Assembly: GCA_938045545.1 (NCBI GenBank)
Contig: CALIBN010000010.1
Span: 1-64,000 of the forward strand
Reading direction: 5' to 3'
Source: an uncultured archaeon
Lineage (GTDB): Archaea; Thermoproteota; EX4484-205; JAAOZP01
Length of the DNA: 64,000 bases
The translations under genes and the position numbers were made by a program. Below the pieces are notes generated by a model. It was not told the DNA's origin. It was given only the letters and a program-made list of their open reading frames with translations, and made no database searches. Positions 9,912-20,434 of this stretch are shown here, piece after piece (position 1 is the first letter of the stretch; every line of letters begins with the position of its first letter).

Positions 9912-11254
9912 TGGAGCCCAACCCCAGTCTCTAAAACCCAGCTGTAGAACCCTGGGTTAGACTTTGAAACCGAGCCCGCGTTAAGTATGGTTGTCTCACC
10001 CCCGGCCGCAGCGCCAGCCATTATAAGCATCATCTCAATCCTGTGGTCGCCGCCGGCGTCAACTGTTGAACCCCTCAGCCTGCAAGGCCCCTTGATGAGA
10101 ATCTCGTCGCCGTTGAAAAACGCTTCCACACCCATTTTTGAAAGAGCCCTTGCGATGAGCGTCGCCCTAGCCGACTCCTTCGACTCAAGCCTGCCAACAT
10201 TCCTCAGGATCGTCTCACCCTCCGCTGCCGTAGCGGCGAGTGCCAGAGCTGGAACCAGGTCCGGGTTCTCCGAACAGTCTATTACACATGCTTTCAGGAC
10301 CCCCGTGTTCTCAGCTATAAGCGTATTGCCCGACCACTCTATTTTAAGCCCCATCCGCCTGAGTATTTCAACAATCTCCCTATCCGGCTGAGGCTCGTCG
10401 ACAAGCCCATGCACCTTGACGCTGCCGCCTGAAACCGCCGCCATAGCCAATGGTATTGCTGAAAGAGAATAGTCGCCTGGAACAGTATGGTTGAAAGGCT
10501 TAGGCTCCCCGGGCTCAACCGTTATAGACTCCCCGTCCACACGGGTTTCCACGCCGTGCATGCGGAGCATTCTTAGAGTAAGTTCCACGTAGGGCTTTGA
10601 GACAAGCACCCTGTTTTTCAAAGCAACCCGGAATCCTTCTCCAAGCCTAGCCCCGGCGACCAGGAAGCCTGAAACATGCTGGCTGGACTCTGAAGCATCC
10701 AGCATAACAGTATTAGTCTTGAAGCCGCCGCTTCTAACTTTTAAAGGAGGCTTCCCGTTAGCAGAGCTTGCTTCAACACCAAGCCTGGCGAACGCTTCCT
10801 CAAGCATTCTAACAGGCCTCCTCCTAAGGCTCTCGTCACCCGTGTAAACAGCATAGGAGGGCTTAGCGGCCAAAACCGGGGCTAGCATTCTGAGCGTTGA
10901 GGCTGAGCCGCCGCAGTAAACCTCTCCAGCAGGGCTCTGGAGCACGCCGCCTTCAACAAGAACTTCGTCTCTCCTTGTTAAGACAGGAACGCCCATTAGC
11001 CTTAGCGCCCTCAGGGTTGCCTCCACATCGTCACACCTGGAGAGCCCGCTTATCCTTGAAACACCTTTGGAAACAGCTGAAATGAGGAGGCTCCTGTGGG
11101 AATAGGATTTCGAAGGTGGAGCCACATAGCTGATGCTTCCAGCCCAGCCCCCTTTAACCTTTAACACGCTACTCGACATTCGCATTCTCGTTGCACACAC
11201 CTGTCTCCACAATCCTGCCGAACCCGGATAGGGCCCTTCTAACCTTTTCAACAT
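9902..11254 (-). CDS. aroA: 3-phosphoshikimate 1-carboxyvinyltransferase (true start probably internal)
   Basis: APPSKSYSHRSLLISA; GGSASTLRMLAPV; PGDYSLSAIPLAMAA. Confidence 0.93.
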   Translation of the reverse strand: MLKRLEGPYPGSAGLWRQVCATRMRMSSSVLKVKGGWAGSISYVAPPSKSYSHRSLLISAVSKGVSRISGLSRCDDVEATLRALRLMGVPVLTRRDEVLVEGGVLQSPAGEVYCGGSASTLRMLAPVLAAKPSYAVYTGDESLRRRPVRMLEEAFARLGVEASSANGKPPLKVRSGGFKTNTVMLDASESSQHVSGFLVAGARLGEGFRVALKNRVLVSKPYVELTLRMLRMHGVETRVDGESITVEPGEPKPFNHTVPGDYSLSAIPLAMAAVSGGSVKVHGLVDEPQPDREIVEILRRMGLKIEWSGNTLIAENTGVLKACVIDCSENPDLVPALALAATAAEGETILRNVGRLESKESARATLIARALSKMGVEAFFNGDEILIKGPCRLRGSTVDAGGDHRIEMMLIMAGAAAGGETTILNAGSVSKSNPGFYSWVLETGVGLQWV

Positions 11255-12017
11255 CCTGCGGCCTTACTACAGCAGCCACAGCAGGCCCCTTTCCGGAAAC
11301 CCCTGAGGCTATGGCGCCATTCTTCAAAGCTTCTAACGCTGGCTCCACGTCTAGGCCGAGGGCTGTTGAAACAGCAAGCCCGTTTAGAGTCATAGCCAGC
11401 CACTCCTCCCCGTTTAAAGCCAGCCTGTGGGCCAGCCTCATCAAGGGTTCAACAGGCTTAAAGAGACTAGTGTCAACCAGCCCGCTGAGCATCCCGCCTG
11501 AAGGCACGAGTATGACGACTTTAAGACTGGGGTCAACCAGCCTTCTCGCCAGGACCTTCCTCTCGAAATTATCCGTCACCACCATCCCGCCCAGGAGGCA
11601 TGCGGAAGCATCGTCGAAAGCCCCTGTCACCGACACTCCTGTCTCGATGCTCGCTTCAACAGAGTATTCAGCTGCCTCCATGAGCCCGGCTTCCCCCGTG
11701 ACTTCTTTAAGGCATGCGAGGGCAACTGCTGAGGAGACGGCGCTGCTCGACTTCAATCCTTTCCTCGCAGGTATTTCAGAGTAAATGCTTACTTCACATC
11801 CCTTCTGCACGCCGAAGTCCCCCAGTATCAGTCTGCAAACCTTTTCAGGCAGGCTGCCGGCTTTGAGAAAACTTTCTCCGGAGCGTATTCTGAACACTGG
11901 CTCTTCCATTAGCCTGCAGCTCGCCTCAACCCTCAGCCCAATCCCTAGGGCTGCGCCCAGGCCGTTTGCCATAGCGTTAACAATGCTTACGGCACCGTGA
12001 ACCATGGCCCTGCTCAA
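11169..12017 (-). CDS. aroK: archaeal (GHMP-type) shikimate kinase
   Basis: GHMP motif 'PARKGLKSSSAVSSAVALA'; located between aroA and aroE. Confidence 0.9.
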   Translation of the reverse strand: MSRAMVHGAVSIVNAMANGLGAALGIGLRVEASCRLMEEPVFRIRSGESFLKAGSLPEKVCRLILGDFGVQKGCEVSIYSEIPARKGLKSSSAVSSAVALACLKEVTGEAGLMEAAEYSVEASIETGVSVTGAFDDASACLLGGMVVTDNFERKVLARRLVDPSLKVVILVPSGGMLSGLVDTSLFKPVEPLMRLAHRLALNGEEWLAMTLNGLAVSTALGLDVEPALEALKNGAIASGVSGKGPAVAAVVRPQDVEKVRRALSGFGRIVETGVCNENANVE

Positions 12018-12862
12018 GACCTGAGCCTCCTTAAGGCTTCATCCCTCATCTCCTCCAGCGGAGGCTTTACGCCGAACCATATTTCGAAGCTTTCAGCAGC
12101 CTGGTGGATAAGCATCTCGACGCCCGGCACGGTGTTCAACCCTTTTTCAGACGCTTCCTTGACGAGCCTGGTAGGATGAGGCGTGTAAACCATGTCTAGG
12201 AGCGTCTGACCCCTCCTCAGGAACTCGGTGGGAAAAGGAGTTTCAACGCTGCTTTCCATGCCTACTGGCGTAGCGTTGACAACAAGGTCAGCATCTTTAA
12301 GCACCTGTTGAGCATGGTCGAGGCCACGCGTCTCAACCCTCAGGCCTCTTTCCGAGAAGTGTTTCTCAAGCTCAAGCGCTCTCCCCCGGCTCCTGTTCAA
12401 CACCACCACTCTGCACCCCATTGAAAGCAACGCTAAGACAGCTGCCCTAGCACCTCCGCCGGCACCTATGACTGCCGCAACACCCCCGCCATTGAAGCCA
12501 GCGTTCCTCAAAGACTTCTCAACCCCGGCTACATCCGTGTTGAAACCCTCTAGAAGACCGCTTGTAACCCTAACGGTGTTTACGCACCCTGTTAGTTCAG
12601 CAGAATCATCAAGCCTGTCAACAAGGCTTGCTACAGCAATCTTATGCGGTATAGTTACGTTGAAGCCCAGTACCCTGTTGAGCCTGCAAAGCGATACGAA
12701 GAACCCGAGCATTTCCCCTTTTACTCTTAAGGCAAGGTAGACAGCATCTATGCCAAGCCTCCTTAAAGCCCTGTTGTGGATCGCCGGGCTCACTGAGTGT
12801 GAAACCGGGTCTCCTATGACGAAGAGCAGTCTTGAATCTGATGTTGGAAGCCACCCTACCAT
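12014..12862 (-). CDS. aroE: shikimate dehydrogenase
   Basis: FVIGDPVSHSVSPAIHNRALRRLG; NVTIPHK; GAGGGARAAV. Confidence 0.95.
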   Translation of the reverse strand: MVGWLPTSDSRLLFVIGDPVSHSVSPAIHNRALRRLGIDAVYLALRVKGEMLGFFVSLCRLNRVLGFNVTIPHKIAVASLVDRLDDSAELTGCVNTVRVTSGLLEGFNTDVAGVEKSLRNAGFNGGGVAAVIGAGGGARAAVLALLSMGCRVVVLNRSRGRALELEKHFSERGLRVETRGLDHAQQVLKDADLVVNATPVGMESSVETPFPTEFLRRGQTLLDMVYTPHPTRLVKEASEKGLNTVPGVEMLIHQAAESFEIWFGVKPPLEEMRDEALRRLRS

Positions 12863-13536
12863 ACGCCCATTCTCCTGTATATTGAGACCATTCTCCTAAG
12901 GTCCGCCTGGCCTGGTGCAAGAGCCTCTCCGTATGAAGCGTAAGTCATAAAGCTTCCGAGCAGCGGCGCGAGTATTCTAGTGGCTAAACCCTTCTCCCCC
13001 ATCCCGAAGCAGACGACCCTGCTTTCCCGGATGCTGCTCAGGAAGAACAGTAGGCCCGCCTCATCAACAGGGCTCCTGACACTTGTGACAATCTTATAGA
13101 TATCCGCGTTCCTACGTTTCATTGTTGAAAGCATTTTTCCAAGCGTCTTCACGCTCGGGGTTCCGGTCCACTCGTGGCGTGAAAGAATCAGGCCAACACC
13201 CTTCTGAGAGGCCAGCCTTGAAACCTCGTCGACAATCCTGGATTTCTGCTCAACATCCACGTATCTGAAGGGAGCTTCCAATGCTTTTTCGAAAAGCCTC
13301 AGCCTCCTGTCTTCATCCCCAAGGTAAGCACCACCATCCCAGCTGGGCCTTATCGTCGCCACGCAGCCGACGCGTGACGACTCAACCGTCTTCAACAAGG
13401 CTTCATACTGCTTCTCGCCAGCATGGTCAAGCCTGAGCTCAACAAGACTGGCCCCAAGCCTCTTGGAAAGCCCTATAGCTCTCAAGACCCTTGGAACGCT
13501 GTCCGCCTTCACTGAAACGCATATTCTAGGCCTCAA
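12856..13536 (-). CDS. aroD: type I 3-dehydroquinate dehydratase
   Basis: VELRLDH; IKIVTSV/KIVTSVRSPVDE type I motifs; operon context. Confidence 0.92.
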   Translation of the reverse strand: MRPRICVSVKADSVPRVLRAIGLSKRLGASLVELRLDHAGEKQYEALLKTVESSRVGCVATIRPSWDGGAYLGDEDRRLRLFEKALEAPFRYVDVEQKSRIVDEVSRLASQKGVGLILSRHEWTGTPSVKTLGKMLSTMKRRNADIYKIVTSVRSPVDEAGLLFFLSSIRESRVVCFGMGEKGLATRILAPLLGSFMTYASYGEALAPGQADLRRMVSIYRRMGVW

Positions 13537-14531
13537 AACTCGAGCATCAGCTCCCCTTCCACAGGGGTTCCGAAATGCCTTCCAACCCTTGCCGGAGAAT
13601 AGGCGATAATCCTGTCACCCGGCTTAAGGTCTCTAACGCTTATTGAGCCCTCCTGGGTTACAACCCTTATGGTTTCAGCGTCCTGCAGAAAAACCTTCCC
13701 TGTTGAACCGTTTAAACCGATCTCGATCATTCTGAGAGGCCTCTTCTCAACCTTCATCCTGCATATTGTGAGAGGCCTGGCCTCGCCCGTTCTCGAAACA
13801 GCCAGGACGACGTCTCCAGACCTAAGGTCGCTAATATATGGTGAAAAACCCCTGGTTGAGAGAACATACTGGGATACTGCTCCAGCGTTAACCCGGAAGG
13901 GCCTGGGCTTAGTGAAACCGGATTCAGACACCTCCGCCTCCACCAGAACCAGCATCGACGAGAATGCTCCTATCAGCATGCCTTCCCCAGGACTCATGGT
14001 GTCGCAGGCATCTATGCAAGCCCTGAGCCCAACGCCGGCCTCAGAAACCTTTTCGACAGCGGCCTCACGGAGGCCCAGCACGGCTTCAATACTCTTAAGC
14101 TCAACCGCGGCTCTCGAAGCCTCACTGACAGGCATGTTCAAAGCTACAGCGTCAACTCCGAGCTCAAGAGCTCTGAGGGCGAGCTTAGCCTCCTCGACGC
14201 TGGAAGCCTCAGCGACGATCATAGCCCTGCCCCTAAGCTTCGCGACAAGGTTCTCCCACGGTATAACCTTCCAGTCGGATGTTTTCACAAGTATTTTCCT
14301 AAAGCCTTTCTCCACAGCCTTCAAAGCATTCTCCTCGTCCCCGGAGCTCTTAACCTCGAGCTCGAGCACCGCTGAACCGGGGTCGACGCCCACGTAAGGC
14401 TCCGGGGGAATCCACTTCACCAGTCTAAGGCTCTCACCCCTACCCTCCACCATTCCCCGGCTTCTCGAGACAACCCTGTCCACCCCGTGAGCCTGGTTAA
14501 CATCCTCAGCGATAATCCATATTTCCTTCAA
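13533..14531 (-). CDS. aroB': 3-dehydroquinate synthase II (AroB')
   Basis: 332 aa, domain pattern of archaeal DHQS II ('RPFRVNAGAVSQYVLS', 'GRHFGTPVEG'), adjacent to ADH synthase. Confidence 0.9.
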   Translation of the reverse strand: MKEIWIIAEDVNQAHGVDRVVSRSRGMVEGRGESLRLVKWIPPEPYVGVDPGSAVLELEVKSSGDEENALKAVEKGFRKILVKTSDWKVIPWENLVAKLRGRAMIVAEASSVEEAKLALRALELGVDAVALNMPVSEASRAAVELKSIEAVLGLREAAVEKVSEAGVGLRACIDACDTMSPGEGMLIGAFSSMLVLVEAEVSESGFTKPRPFRVNAGAVSQYVLSTRGFSPYISDLRSGDVVLAVSRTGEARPLTICRMKVEKRPLRMIEIGLNGSTGKVFLQDAETIRVVTQEGSISVRDLKPGDRIIAYSPARVGRHFGTPVEGELMLEF

Positions 14532-15331
14532 GACTCAGCGACCTCCAGCGCATACTCGACGGAAGCATTCTCGTGGACAATCGCCTTCAGAGCCTCAGCC
14601 ATCCTCCTCGGATTATCGTGTTGAAAAACATTCCTGCCTATTGAGACGCCTGCGGCACCAGCTGAAACAGCGTCGCTAACCATTTTGAGAAACTCTCTGG
14701 TTGAAGAGGTTTTAGGACCGCCCGCTATAACCACGGGTATGCGCGTAGACTCTACGACGATCCTGAAAGACTCCGGCGACCCGGTGTAGTTCGTCTTGAC
14801 GACGTCGGCACCGAGCTCCACGCCTATCCTCGCGACGTGAGCAACCTCCTTTGGAGAATGCTCGTCAGCGATCTTCTGGCCCCTGGGGTACATCATCGCC
14901 AGCAGAGGCATGCCCAGGATGCTGCAGACCCTTGCGGACTCTGCTAGGAAGGCCAGTTGTTCAAAGTCTGTTTCAGAGCCGACGTTAACATGAATGGAGA
15001 AGCCGTCTGCACCCAGTGAAAGCGCTTCAAGAGGGGTTGCGCAACGAGTCTTCCTAAGCCTGTCTGAGCCGAGGTCCGTCCCGGCTGAGCCGTGTACAAT
15101 GAGCCCGAGCCTGGCTGCGTCAACCATTCTCGCCCAACCCTTGTGGACAACTATCGCGTCGACACCGCCCTTAGACAGCTCGCCCACAAGCCACGCCATG
15201 TTCTGCAAGCCCTTCACCGGCCCTATTGAGACACCGTGGTCCATCGGCACTATTACGCTTCTCCCATCCTCCCTGAAAATCCTTCTAAGCCTCCTTCTTT
15301 TACCCGGTTCCGGAACGTCCAGCATGCTCAA
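14528..15331 (-). CDS. aroA': 2-amino-3,7-dideoxy-D-threo-hept-6-ulosonate (ADH) synthase, class I aldolase
   Basis: IVPMDHGVSIGPVKGL; GADVVKTNYTG; VIAGGPKTSSTREFL. Confidence 0.92.
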   Translation of the reverse strand: MSMLDVPEPGKRRRLRRIFREDGRSVIVPMDHGVSIGPVKGLQNMAWLVGELSKGGVDAIVVHKGWARMVDAARLGLIVHGSAGTDLGSDRLRKTRCATPLEALSLGADGFSIHVNVGSETDFEQLAFLAESARVCSILGMPLLAMMYPRGQKIADEHSPKEVAHVARIGVELGADVVKTNYTGSPESFRIVVESTRIPVVIAGGPKTSSTREFLKMVSDAVSAGAAGVSIGRNVFQHDNPRRMAEALKAIVHENASVEYALEVAES

Positions 15332-16410
15332 ACAAGCCTCATCTCCCTAAGCAGCTCCGCCACGAGTATCGAGCCTCCTGCAGCACCCCTCACAGTATTA
15401 TGCGAGAGAACAGCATACTTAACCGTTAAAGAGTTGCACTTGCCAACCCTCCCCACGACGACTCCCATCCCACCCTTGTAATCCCTGTCCAGCCTAGGCT
15501 GGGGCCTGTCCTCCTCATCCCTAACCTGTATAACGGGGTCTGGCGCCGAGTATAGGCCCATCCTCTGCGGCAGAGGTTTAAACTCTCTTAAAACCCTCTT
15601 AACCTCCTCAGGCTCAAAATCCTTCTCGAGCTCGGCAAAGACATGAAGCAGATGCCCGTCTAGAGTCGGAACCCTGTTCACGCTCGCTAAAACCGGTATG
15701 TTAAGCGGCCTAAATGGTTCACCGAGTATCTTAACCGTCTCAGCCTGAAGCTTCTCCTCCTCACCCTTTATGAAGGGTATTACGTTGTCAACGATGTCGA
15801 GCGACTGGACACCCGGGTAGCCTGCTCCGCTCAAGGCTTGAAGCGAGACTGTTACAACTCTTCTCAAGCCGAACGCGTCTAAAAGGGGTTTCAGCGATAT
15901 TACTAGAGGCATCGTTGTGCAGTTCGACTTCGCGACGAGAAAGCCTTTCCAATGCTTCTCCTCACGCTGCCTCTCTATCATGCTTACGTGGCTAGGGTTA
16001 ACCTCCGGGATTATCATGGGTACGAGCGGATCCATTCGGAAGGCGCTTGCGGTTGAGACGATTTTAAAACCCTGCTCCGCAAGCATGGGTTCAACTTTCA
16101 AAGCAGCTTCGCTAGGCAGGCTTGAAAAGACAAGCTCGACATCGCTTAAGGCTTCAACCCTGGTTTCCTGAACAATCATTTCTGAAGCGGGCTCAGGCGG
16201 GTCGCCTCCTAGAAGCCAGTGCGCAGCCTCCTTATACTTCTTCCCGGCAGACCTCTCTGAAGCTGTTAAAACCTTTATTTCGAAGAACGGGTGGCTGGAG
16301 AGCAGTTTCACGAACCTCTGGCCTACTAGGCCCGTGGCTCCGAGGATGGCTACGCTAATCCTCCTCAACCCTGAAAGCCTCCTCAAGAAGCCTAAAAGCC
16401 TTTTCAACAT
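15328..16410 (-). CDS. asd: aspartate-semialdehyde dehydrogenase
   Basis: VAILGATGLVGQRFVKLL; VAKSNCTTMPLV active-site Cys; N-terminus of ORF probably over-extended. Confidence 0.95.
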   Translation of the reverse strand: MLKRLLGFLRRLSGLRRISVAILGATGLVGQRFVKLLSSHPFFEIKVLTASERSAGKKYKEAAHWLLGGDPPEPASEMIVQETRVEALSDVELVFSSLPSEAALKVEPMLAEQGFKIVSTASAFRMDPLVPMIIPEVNPSHVSMIERQREEKHWKGFLVAKSNCTTMPLVISLKPLLDAFGLRRVVTVSLQALSGAGYPGVQSLDIVDNVIPFIKGEEEKLQAETVKILGEPFRPLNIPVLASVNRVPTLDGHLLHVFAELEKDFEPEEVKRVLREFKPLPQRMGLYSAPDPVIQVRDEEDRPQPRLDRDYKGGMGVVVGRVGKCNSLTVKYAVLSHNTVRGAAGGSILVAELLREMRLV

Positions 16411-17575
16411 GCTCCTCTGGAATAAGCACTATGAAGTAGGAGCCCAGCGTCAAGATGCCGTGTATGTTAATACCCTCCTTAGCCATGGGTGCGGAGATCC
16501 TGTATAGGACGCCAGGGGTCTCATGCAGGTCTGTCCCCCTTATGATTATTCCCCGCAGGCCCTGCCTCACCGCGAGGCCGACCGCGTCCTCGCCGAGCAG
16601 AAACTCGTCATGCATCCTTTGAACAGCCTCCTCCCCCAGCCTCCCTGAGAAGTATGCTAGGACCTCCCTGTTGTTTGAAACAACTCCGAGGAGCCTAGGC
16701 TCATCCGTTTCAACGCTTCTGAGAACATCCATGGCTCTGCCGACAGCCCTGAGGCTCCTCCCGACGAACATGACTGCTGAGACACTGCTGTTAATAATCT
16801 CCATGCTTAACGGCGGGGTTGAGGCGAGTATGAGCGTGCCACCGCCTCTTAGACTCTTAGAATCATAGCTTATCACCCTGACCTTCAGCGAGGGCGGAAT
16901 ATACTTCAGGGACGATTTATGTATGAACTTAACCCCGACGTCAGCCAGGGCTGCGAGCTCCTCGGTTGTAAGCTCCTCCAGCCTCCTGGCTGACTTCACT
17001 AGGCGTGGATCAGCCGACATTATTCCGGAGACGCTTGTAACCAGAATAGTGTCCCTAGGGTTTAGGGCTGAGGCCAGTATGAAGGCGGTTGAGTCGCTCC
17101 CACCTCTGCCGAGCGTTGTAACATTACCCTTAGGATCCTTGCCTACGAAACCAGGCACCACGACCACGTCGAACTCTTCCAGCAGGCCTCCTACAACCTG
17201 TCTGATTCTCCTGCATGACTCTTGAACGGTTATCCTAGCGTTACCATAGTTGCTGTCTGTAAGGATGGGCCAGTCGTCTTGAGAGGGGTCTAGGAAAGTA
17301 GCCTTAACACCCTTTGCCAAGAGCATGGTTGAGAAAACTCTGGCGCTAGTCCTCTCACCCATCGATAGAACCTCATCCATGAACCTGGGGTCGCCGGCAT
17401 CCTTGAAAAGCTGGAGAAGAGTATCTGTGGTCGAGCCCATGGCCGAGACGACGGCCACAACCTTGCTGCCCCTCCTAACCTCTTGGGCGACCAGTTCAGC
17501 AGCATGCTCAACCCGCTCCCTAGTTGATAGAGCCGCGCCCCCGAACTTGACAACGAGAACCTCGTTGGAACCCAT
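16355..17575 (-). CDS. lysC: aspartate kinase (canonical)
   Basis: VVKFGGAALST; SMGERTSARV; TTLGRGGSDSTAF; C-terminal ACT region. Confidence 0.93.
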   Translation of the reverse strand: MGSNEVLVVKFGGAALSTRERVEHAAELVAQEVRRGSKVVAVVSAMGSTTDTLLQLFKDAGDPRFMDEVLSMGERTSARVFSTMLLAKGVKATFLDPSQDDWPILTDSNYGNARITVQESCRRIRQVVGGLLEEFDVVVVPGFVGKDPKGNVTTLGRGGSDSTAFILASALNPRDTILVTSVSGIMSADPRLVKSARRLEELTTEELAALADVGVKFIHKSSLKYIPPSLKVRVISYDSKSLRGGGTLILASTPPLSMEIINSSVSAVMFVGRSLRAVGRAMDVLRSVETDEPRLLGVVSNNREVLAYFSGRLGEEAVQRMHDEFLLGEDAVGLAVRQGLRGIIIRGTDLHETPGVLYRISAPMAKEGINIHGILTLGSYFIVLIPEEHVEKAFRLLEEAFRVEED

Positions 17576-17830
17576 TTCTCCAAAACCCCCTAAGCTTTTA
17601 ACAATAGTGGAACATTTGGTAAAAGCCTTCTCCCGAAGCCCGTGAGGCTTCAGGAGGCTCTTCGACTGGCCTCAAAGACTTGAGCATAGGGCCCCACAGC
17701 CCACTGTATTTAAAAATTTTACTTGAGAAGCCTGCTGACTATTACTGCCGTTTATAATTCCACTTTAATCACTTTAATCCAGGCGTAAGAATTTTAGAGA
17801 GTTAAACGTTGAACACGCGGTGAACACGCG

Positions 17831-19396
17831 TCACTGTTTATTATGCTTCAAGAGGAAATACTTGTAGCCTGCTACGAGAGCCTCCTCAGCAGCCTTCAAA
17901 ATGTTTGTTGAAACACCTATCGTCGTCCACCTGTTGCCGTTTGATTCGAACTCGGCTAGTATCCTTACTGACGCCGCAGTACCGGAGGGGGCGTCTATCT
18001 CCCTCACTCTGAAACCCGTTAGGGAAACGTATGCGATCCCAGGGTAGACTGGGCTTAGGGCTTTCTTCAAAGCATTGTCGAAAGCGTTAACCGGCCCGTT
18101 TCCCTCCGATGAAGCAGACATGCTGACCCCGCCGACCCTCACTTTAACTACACACTCAACGATCTGCCTGTCTCCAAGCCACGTTACTATCGAGGTCCAG
18201 TGTTCAAGCTCGAAAAGCTGCGGGGAACCGTGAAGAGCCTCGTGGAGAAGCAGGAAAAGACTTCCATCGGCATCCTCGAAGACATAGCCCTTCGACTCCA
18301 GATCCTTAATCTTTCTCAGAGCCTCCAGGATCCTCGGATCCCTCTTGTCGGCTTCAAGACCCATTTCTTTAGCTTTGGCTGCAAGGTTCGCTGTTCCAGA
18401 CTGCGAGGAAACAATTATCGCGCTTGTGCTGCCGAAGATAGCTGGATCCGTGAACTCGTAGGCCTCCCTATTCTTTAGAACAGCGTCGCCGTGGACACCA
18501 CCCTTATGGGAGAAAGCATACTTGCCTACAAAAGGCTGCCTAGGATTCTCCTCCAGTGAAGCGATGTCTCGCAGATAGCGGGAGACCGTGGATAGCATTC
18601 TCAGGTTAACATCCATCCTGTAGTTAAACCGAGCAGCCAGTACTCCTATGACCTGAACCAGGTCTGCGTTACCACACCTCTCCCCTATTCCGTTTATCGT
18701 ACCCTGCACCATCACCGCTCCGGCTTTAACAGCGGCAACAGTGTTAGCGACAGCCATACCTGTATCGTTATGAGCATGAATCCCCAGCGGGGTTTCAAAA
18801 ACCCCTTTGATATTCTTAACGACTTCGTAGACCTCCAGAGGCTCTGAAGCACCCCTTGTATCAGCTAAAACTAGGAAGGATGCGCCGGCCTTCTCAGCAG
18901 TCTTCAAGACCTCTAGGGCGTAGTCCGGGTCATCCCTATAGCCGTCGAAGAAATGCTCAGCGTCGAAAACTACTTCCCTGCCAGATTCCTTCAAATACTT
19001 AACACTATCGTAAATCATGCTAAGGTTCTCTTCGAGCGTCGTGTTTAAAACATCCTTAACGTGTAGAACCCAGGATTTCCCGAATATCGTTGCAGTCGGA
19101 ATATTGGGTTGAACAAGGTATTTTAAATCAGGATCCTCCTCAACACTGACCCCTGGCTTACGGGTCCTCCCGAATGTTGAAACCCTCGCCCTCAGCCTGT
19201 ATTTCAAAATTCTCTGGAAGAAGGAGACGTCGACCTGGTTAGTCTCGTTAGGCCATCCTCCCTCAATATAGTTTACCCCAAGGTCGTCAAGCTTGAGAGC
19301 AATCTTAATCTTATCCTCAAGAGAGAAGTTTATGCCTACAGCCTGGTTACCGTCCCTCAGGGTGGTGTCGAAAATAAGGATCTTACTCTCCTCCAA
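17831..19396 (-). CDS. cimA: (R)-citramalate synthase family (alpha-IPM synthase-like)
   Basis: FDTTLRDGNQAVGINFS; YIEGGWPNETNQVD; GIHAHNDTGMAVANT; GERCGNADL. Confidence 0.85.
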   Translation of the reverse strand: MEESKILIFDTTLRDGNQAVGINFSLEDKIKIALKLDDLGVNYIEGGWPNETNQVDVSFFQRILKYRLRARVSTFGRTRKPGVSVEEDPDLKYLVQPNIPTATIFGKSWVLHVKDVLNTTLEENLSMIYDSVKYLKESGREVVFDAEHFFDGYRDDPDYALEVLKTAEKAGASFLVLADTRGASEPLEVYEVVKNIKGVFETPLGIHAHNDTGMAVANTVAAVKAGAVMVQGTINGIGERCGNADLVQVIGVLAARFNYRMDVNLRMLSTVSRYLRDIASLEENPRQPFVGKYAFSHKGGVHGDAVLKNREAYEFTDPAIFGSTSAIIVSSQSGTANLAAKAKEMGLEADKRDPRILEALRKIKDLESKGYVFEDADGSLFLLLHEALHGSPQLFELEHWTSIVTWLGDRQIVECVVKVRVGGVSMSASSEGNGPVNAFDNALKKALSPVYPGIAYVSLTGFRVREIDAPSGTAASVRILAEFESNGNRWTTIGVSTNILKAAEEALVAGYKYFLLKHNKQ

Positions 19397-19398
19397 GG

Positions 19399-19854
19399 CT
19401 AATCTTCCCTAAGCCATTTCAACCTAGGATCGCTGGCGACAGCAGGGTGATTAGGATCAACCATAACGACTTCAAACCACTTGTACACCCCGTCCTCCCC
19501 AACCCAGTATGATCCGAGAATCCTCATGTTGGGATATTTCCGGGCAGCCCTCTCCTCAGCCATCCTCTGCCTGCTCTTACCCGGTTTAAACAGGACGACG
19601 CCAAGATGCTTAGGCCTCCTTCCAGATCTTGGCCTAGGCTTCCTCCTACCGCCCTTCCTAACCCTAGACCGGACTATTATGAAACCGGGCTTAGCCCTGT
19701 AGCCGAGCCTCCTAGCAGCGTTAACGTCAGTAGGCTTCTCAACCCTGGTTACAGCCGGCTCGCGCCTCCACTCCATCAGCCTCCTCCTGCGGACTTCTTC
19801 AACGGAAGCCAGTAGAAGTTTTTCAGAATCCTTTAAAAGCCTAATCCTCTTCAT
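19399..19854 (-). CDS. rpl15e: ribosomal protein L15e
   Basis: [37 protein letters not shown]. Confidence 0.95.
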   Translation of the reverse strand: MKRIRLLKDSEKLLLASVEEVRRRRLMEWRREPAVTRVEKPTDVNAARRLGYRAKPGFIIVRSRVRKGGRRKPRPRSGRRPKHLGVVLFKPGKSRQRMAEERAARKYPNMRILGSYWVGEDGVYKWFEVVMVDPNHPAVASDPRLKWLRED

Positions 19855-20434
19855 GCTGCGACACCCGCCTTATTAAAACCCCTTCTAGAGGGGGATGTGC
19901 ATAGCCTGACGCCTGGGCTCGACCAGCCTTAACCACCGCTACCCTGTGCTTCGAAAGCATAGCGTAGGTATCTGACCCATCCCACCTGTATTTAAGCTAT
20001 TCAGTCAGTATGCTAATCTAAATACTTCCTAGTCGTAATCCTGATGAAAAGCCTGAAATCCGCTAGCTATCAACGCTTCTACCCCTGCAGGAGGATTCCT
20101 GCACGCTTATTCTCAGCCGGCTATTCAGGGGAAGGCGGTAAGGAGGTGGAAGCTCTTCTGCACGTTTAGGCTGTCCAACCAGCTTTACACTATCCCGCTC
20201 ATCAAGCCTCCGATAAACCCCGGAAGCCCCATCAAGACCGGGGGGGACAAGGAGTATGAGCGTGGCGACGAGAGAGAAGAGAGTGAGAATTAGGCGTCCA
20301 CATGCAGTCGCCCAAGGTTTTTCAAGATTATTGTACAGTTAAAGTGAACGTCATTCGCTGGAAAGCTTGGAATAGTAAGACTTTGTAAACAGAGCACGCT
20401 TATAACTCAGACGCGACGCGATAAGGTAGAGACA

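Noticed and set aside
20041-20075. C/D-box sRNA (TGATGA ... CTGA) near rpl15e
   Set aside because: Spacing between boxes is too short for a guide and no second box pair is seen.
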